Shown in pieces: positions 61,360 through 64,000 of a stretch of DNA of 64,000 nucleotides. Position numbers and translations under genes: made by a program. The notes below the pieces were generated by a model. That model was not told where the DNA came from. It searched no databases and worked only from the letters and a program-made list of their open reading frames with translations. Positions within the stretch are counted from its first letter, which is position 1; each line of letters starts with the position of its first letter. The DNA is from Albula goreensis (taxonomy: Eukaryota; Chordata; Actinopteri; Albuliformes; Albulidae), in contig CM040741.1 in the NCBI GenBank assembly GCA_022829145.1, positions 63,768,547 through 63,832,546 of the forward strand, read 5' to 3'.

Positions 61360-63451
61360 CGTGCTCTGGATATTTCTTGTCAAGACAGACATTTTGAGCA
61401 AAAAGTATTCTTCTTTTCTTCCTGAAAATAAACGCCTTTTTTGTTTCCTTTCCATAAATGGTTTTCTCCCCTTCCTTCACAGCCACTCAACGTGCCAAAG
61501 CATTAATATGATTGAGAGCACATTCAAGCAGAAGTGAGATTCATATTAGAGGGAGCTGCATTAATGCAAGACTGTACAGCAGACATGGGTTAGACCCATT
61601 CATTTGTTAATGGATCTAGGAACAAGCAGAGTGTCTTTTGAAAGGCTGCTGAGGGAATAGATGGGGGTTTTAAATGAATCTACCCCAGTTATGATGCTGC
61701 AAGTAAAATTATGTAACAAAATTGCCGGTCCTCAATAATCCATTATGTTTCATAAAGCATTTTTTTTTCTCTTGAGTGTGGTTTCGAAACATTTTTTTTT
61801 TGCTAGCCAAAAATTACATTTCTACAAAAAAGGGGAAAGCTGAGAATTTTCTCTCATTTTTGCACATATCAGCAGATGTATGGTAATATTGCATTGAATA
61901 TTCAGTTTAGCAATATTGGTTGAATTAATTTTTAATGCGTGCGCACATATATAAATGACAAAGAACCGAAAAGACGAACAAACATATGCTTTCAAACAAT
62001 CCACAGACCAATGCGATGAGTATGATTTCTCTCAACCCCTCTTCTGAAACCAGTGATGAATAATTTAAGCATCCAATAAAACTCCCACAATTTCCTCTCA
62101 TTGCTTAAGAATGTGTGAATATGGCTCTCAGGAGAGACATGTATGGCAATTGTATTTATTGAGATGCCTTTATTGTTTCATTGGTTTATTGGAAATGCAA
62201 ACGCCTTTGCGCCTCATTATTTTCATTGTAAGCAAGCATTGCTGACACTGGGTAAATAAGAAAATATGCCTCCCGCATCAAGGACATGTTTGTGTTGTGA
62301 TTGCTTTGTAAGGTACTGTATTGTGTCATGTTTACATTGAAATTATATTATATTGTTCTTATGTAATTTTATGTACCCTGTACTCTTTGCTGCTCTTAAG
62401 GTGGACAGTCTCACCTCACTTCTACTTTCTGGTAATACAAACATGAAATGAAAATTATAACTGTGAAATAAAACCAAGATAAAGTGTTGTACAAAGTAGT
62501 TATTTGTTCATTTGCACGTTGTTTTTCGGTGTAAGGCTTTCTGTCCACAGCTGAGGTTTCCTTAGTGTGCATAGAGAGTGCGCCTATGGAACATTCACAG
62601 TTACAGGGTTCACACTCAGTTAGCTGTTGTCTCGCAGCTATCTTTCACTGTTAAATTTAAAGACATTTTACAGAATCTAAATGGAAAGTCTTTAATTCAC
62701 CCCTTTGCAGGAGTTTTTCCAAACAAATGCAGAGCTGTTGGTCTCGTACTGCACTGGCACACGGAAGAATCTCACTGGATGCTTTTGAATTTTACTCCAC
62801 TGGACACACAGGGGAATAGAAAAGACTGAACTTTTTATTTTTGGTGTTTTCAAAGACTGAACTTTTTGGAGCATGCCTGAGGTCAGAGGTCTTTGTGCGC
62901 GCTTAGAGGCACTGAGCTGCACTGTTTTTTCACACATGCCCATCACCAGACCAGCCTTGACACTGGTATTTACATCACGTTTGAAATGGTTGACAGAGAG
63001 TGAAAGTGTACATGTTCAGGAGACAGACATCGCACTGTGTAAATGGAAGAGCACGAAGGGGGCTGACCCCGATTTGCTCACCTGTGGTCACCTGTACAAG
63101 GCCCCACCTGTGCGTAGAGACCCCACTGCGTTTGCATTACCTTTGAGAAATGAATACTCTTTATTGGCATGTTGCTGCACTATCTCTGTGGTGGTGGTAT
63201 CCACACCTCCGCCTTGCACAGGAAAGAATGCACTCTGCACAGCTTGTCCTTTACACTAGTGCTCTCACCTACAGGCCAATGAATATATAACACCATGCAG
63301 TCCAAGGGTGCCTGCAGGACAGTGCTAGCAGCTACTAGAGAGGTGTATCTGGGGTCAGCAATAATAAAGGGTGTTTTTTGAGGCATAGTCAGGAGGTAGG
63401 TTTGCATGGAGTGTGCCATTAAAGTAGGCATGCCTTTTTCTCTTCCTTTAG

Positions 63452-63541
63452 ATCGTCGTTCTGAATAAAACCAAGGACAGGATACGGCCATTCCCAGTAC
63501 CTCAGGAGGAGGAGGATCCGGACATTAAAAAGATTAAGAAG
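63452..63541 (+). CDS. rasgrf2: rasgrf2 exon 4, linker before the IQ motif
   Basis: 90 nt encoding residues 178-207: [18 protein letters not shown] then [12 protein letters not shown]. This matches the acidic/basic linker that leads into the IQ calmodulin-binding motif of RASGRF2, which starts VQSFMRGW in mammals (recalled). The acceptor is TTTTCTCTTCCTTTAG|ATC and the donor AAG|GTGCGT, both phase 0. The short block [12 protein letters not shown] is the least conserved part compared with mammals (recalled RMRPYQSNQEDE). The next exon, carrying the IQ motif, lies beyond the window. Confidence 0.96.
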
Positions 63542-63668
63542 GTGCGTATGCCGGGGCTTCTGCCAGGTGAGGCTGAGCTGAACTCTGACGGCCTTATCTT
63601 AAACACGGTGGTCTCATTTTGAAAAGGGATCAGGTCTAACAAATATGTGTGTAGGCATTGGCAGGATT

Positions 63669-63732
<64 letters not shown>

Positions 63733-64000
63733 GTACCAATGTTTGAGTGTGAGCGTGTGTGCATGTGTGTGTATTTGTGTGTGCTACATATTAGCCCCTT
63801 TCTCGTAAAAATACGAAGCACCTTAGTTGCTTGCTTTACACATTAAGCCCACTAACCATCTGGTCCTCATGGCTCATTGTGGTGTTGTTAAAGTGTAACT
63901 TTGTCTTTGTTATACAATCTATGCCTCATCACTTACGGCAAAAACCCTCTACCTGAGTTTCCAGCTGCGTGAGACTCCTCCCTCTCTTTCCAGTGCTGTG
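63542..64000 (+). other. rasgrf2: rasgrf2 intron 4, truncated by window end
   Basis: Begins GTGCGT. Apart from a long TG microsatellite it is unremarkable until a pyrimidine tract, CTCCTCCCTCTCTTTCCAG, at the very end (AG at 63992-63993). The bases after that AG would read Cys-Cys in phase 0, which does not fit the expected VQSF, so the real acceptor probably lies just past the edge. Confidence 0.75.
63674..63733. repeat. Long TG microsatellite
   Basis: About twenty-seven uninterrupted TG units followed by CGTGTG and imperfect TG repeats, 130 bp after the exon 4 donor. It is the longest pure repeat in the window. Confidence 0.96.

Larger units (their letters stand above)
60791..63451 (+). 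other. rasgrf2: rasgrf2 intron 3 (about 2.7 kb)
   Basis: GTGGGT at 60791 to TCTTCCTTTAG at 63451, phase 0. It holds two foldback structures (60917-61165 and 61296-61359). The 62.57-63.26 kb part is somewhat GC-richer with open frames but shows no recognisable protein. Confidence 0.92.

Noticed and set aside
5984-63733. CRISPR-like regular repeats
   Set aside because: All tandem arrays are simple microsatellites or degenerate minisatellites in vertebrate DNA; no repeat-spacer structure or cas genes.

Overview
This is ordinary vertebrate nuclear DNA, most likely from a ray-finned (teleost) fish. The evidence is split-exon gene structure with GT-AG introns, tRNA-derived SINEs carrying the fish-typical 3' tail (GATAAAAGCRTCWGCTAAAT), a hAT-type MITE, LINE debris and many TG/CA microsatellites. 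It is not bacterial, plasmid or phage sequence, and most open frames in it are chance frames in non-coding DNA. I cannot name the species.

One gene is firmly supported: the 5' part of rasgrf2 (Ras protein-specific guanine nucleotide-releasing factor 2, a calcium/calmodulin-regulated Ras/Rac exchange factor) on the plus strand. Four coding exons lie at 35645-35920, 58346-58452, 60643-60790 and 63452-63541. Joined, they give one uninterrupted frame of 621 nt (207 residues) covering the N-terminal PH domain, the coiled coil and the run-up to the IQ motif. The IQ, DH, second PH, REM, CDC25-type RasGEF domains and the C-terminus must lie beyond the right edge. Intron 1 is about 22.4 kb, intron 2 about 2.2 kb, intron 3 about 2.7 kb; intron 4 is cut by the window end.

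Layout. 1-35.1 kb: upstream intergenic DNA with no gene I can support, holding SINE pieces, microsatellites, several small repeat families, a G-rich tract (21.3 kb), a degraded LINE 3' end (32.1-32.8 kb) and some GC-richer patches that could be regulatory. 35.1-35.6 kb: promoter and 5' UTR region of rasgrf2. 35.9-58.3 kb: intron 1, with SINEs, a textbook hAT MITE with 8-bp target duplication (47.6 kb), a perfect 15-bp hairpin (40.5 kb), diverged local duplications, and an inverted-repeat element at 55.6 kb that has a sister copy in opposite orientation at 25.5 kb. 58.4-64 kb: exons 2-4 with short introns. Intron 3 holds a ~250-bp near-perfect palindrome and a second 64-bp hairpin.

No novel multi-gene system is visible. 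The most interesting material is non-coding: the intron 3 foldback element, the two-copy inverted-repeat transposon family, several small repeat pairs recognisable by internal comparison, and candidate regulatory patches around a neuronal signalling gene.
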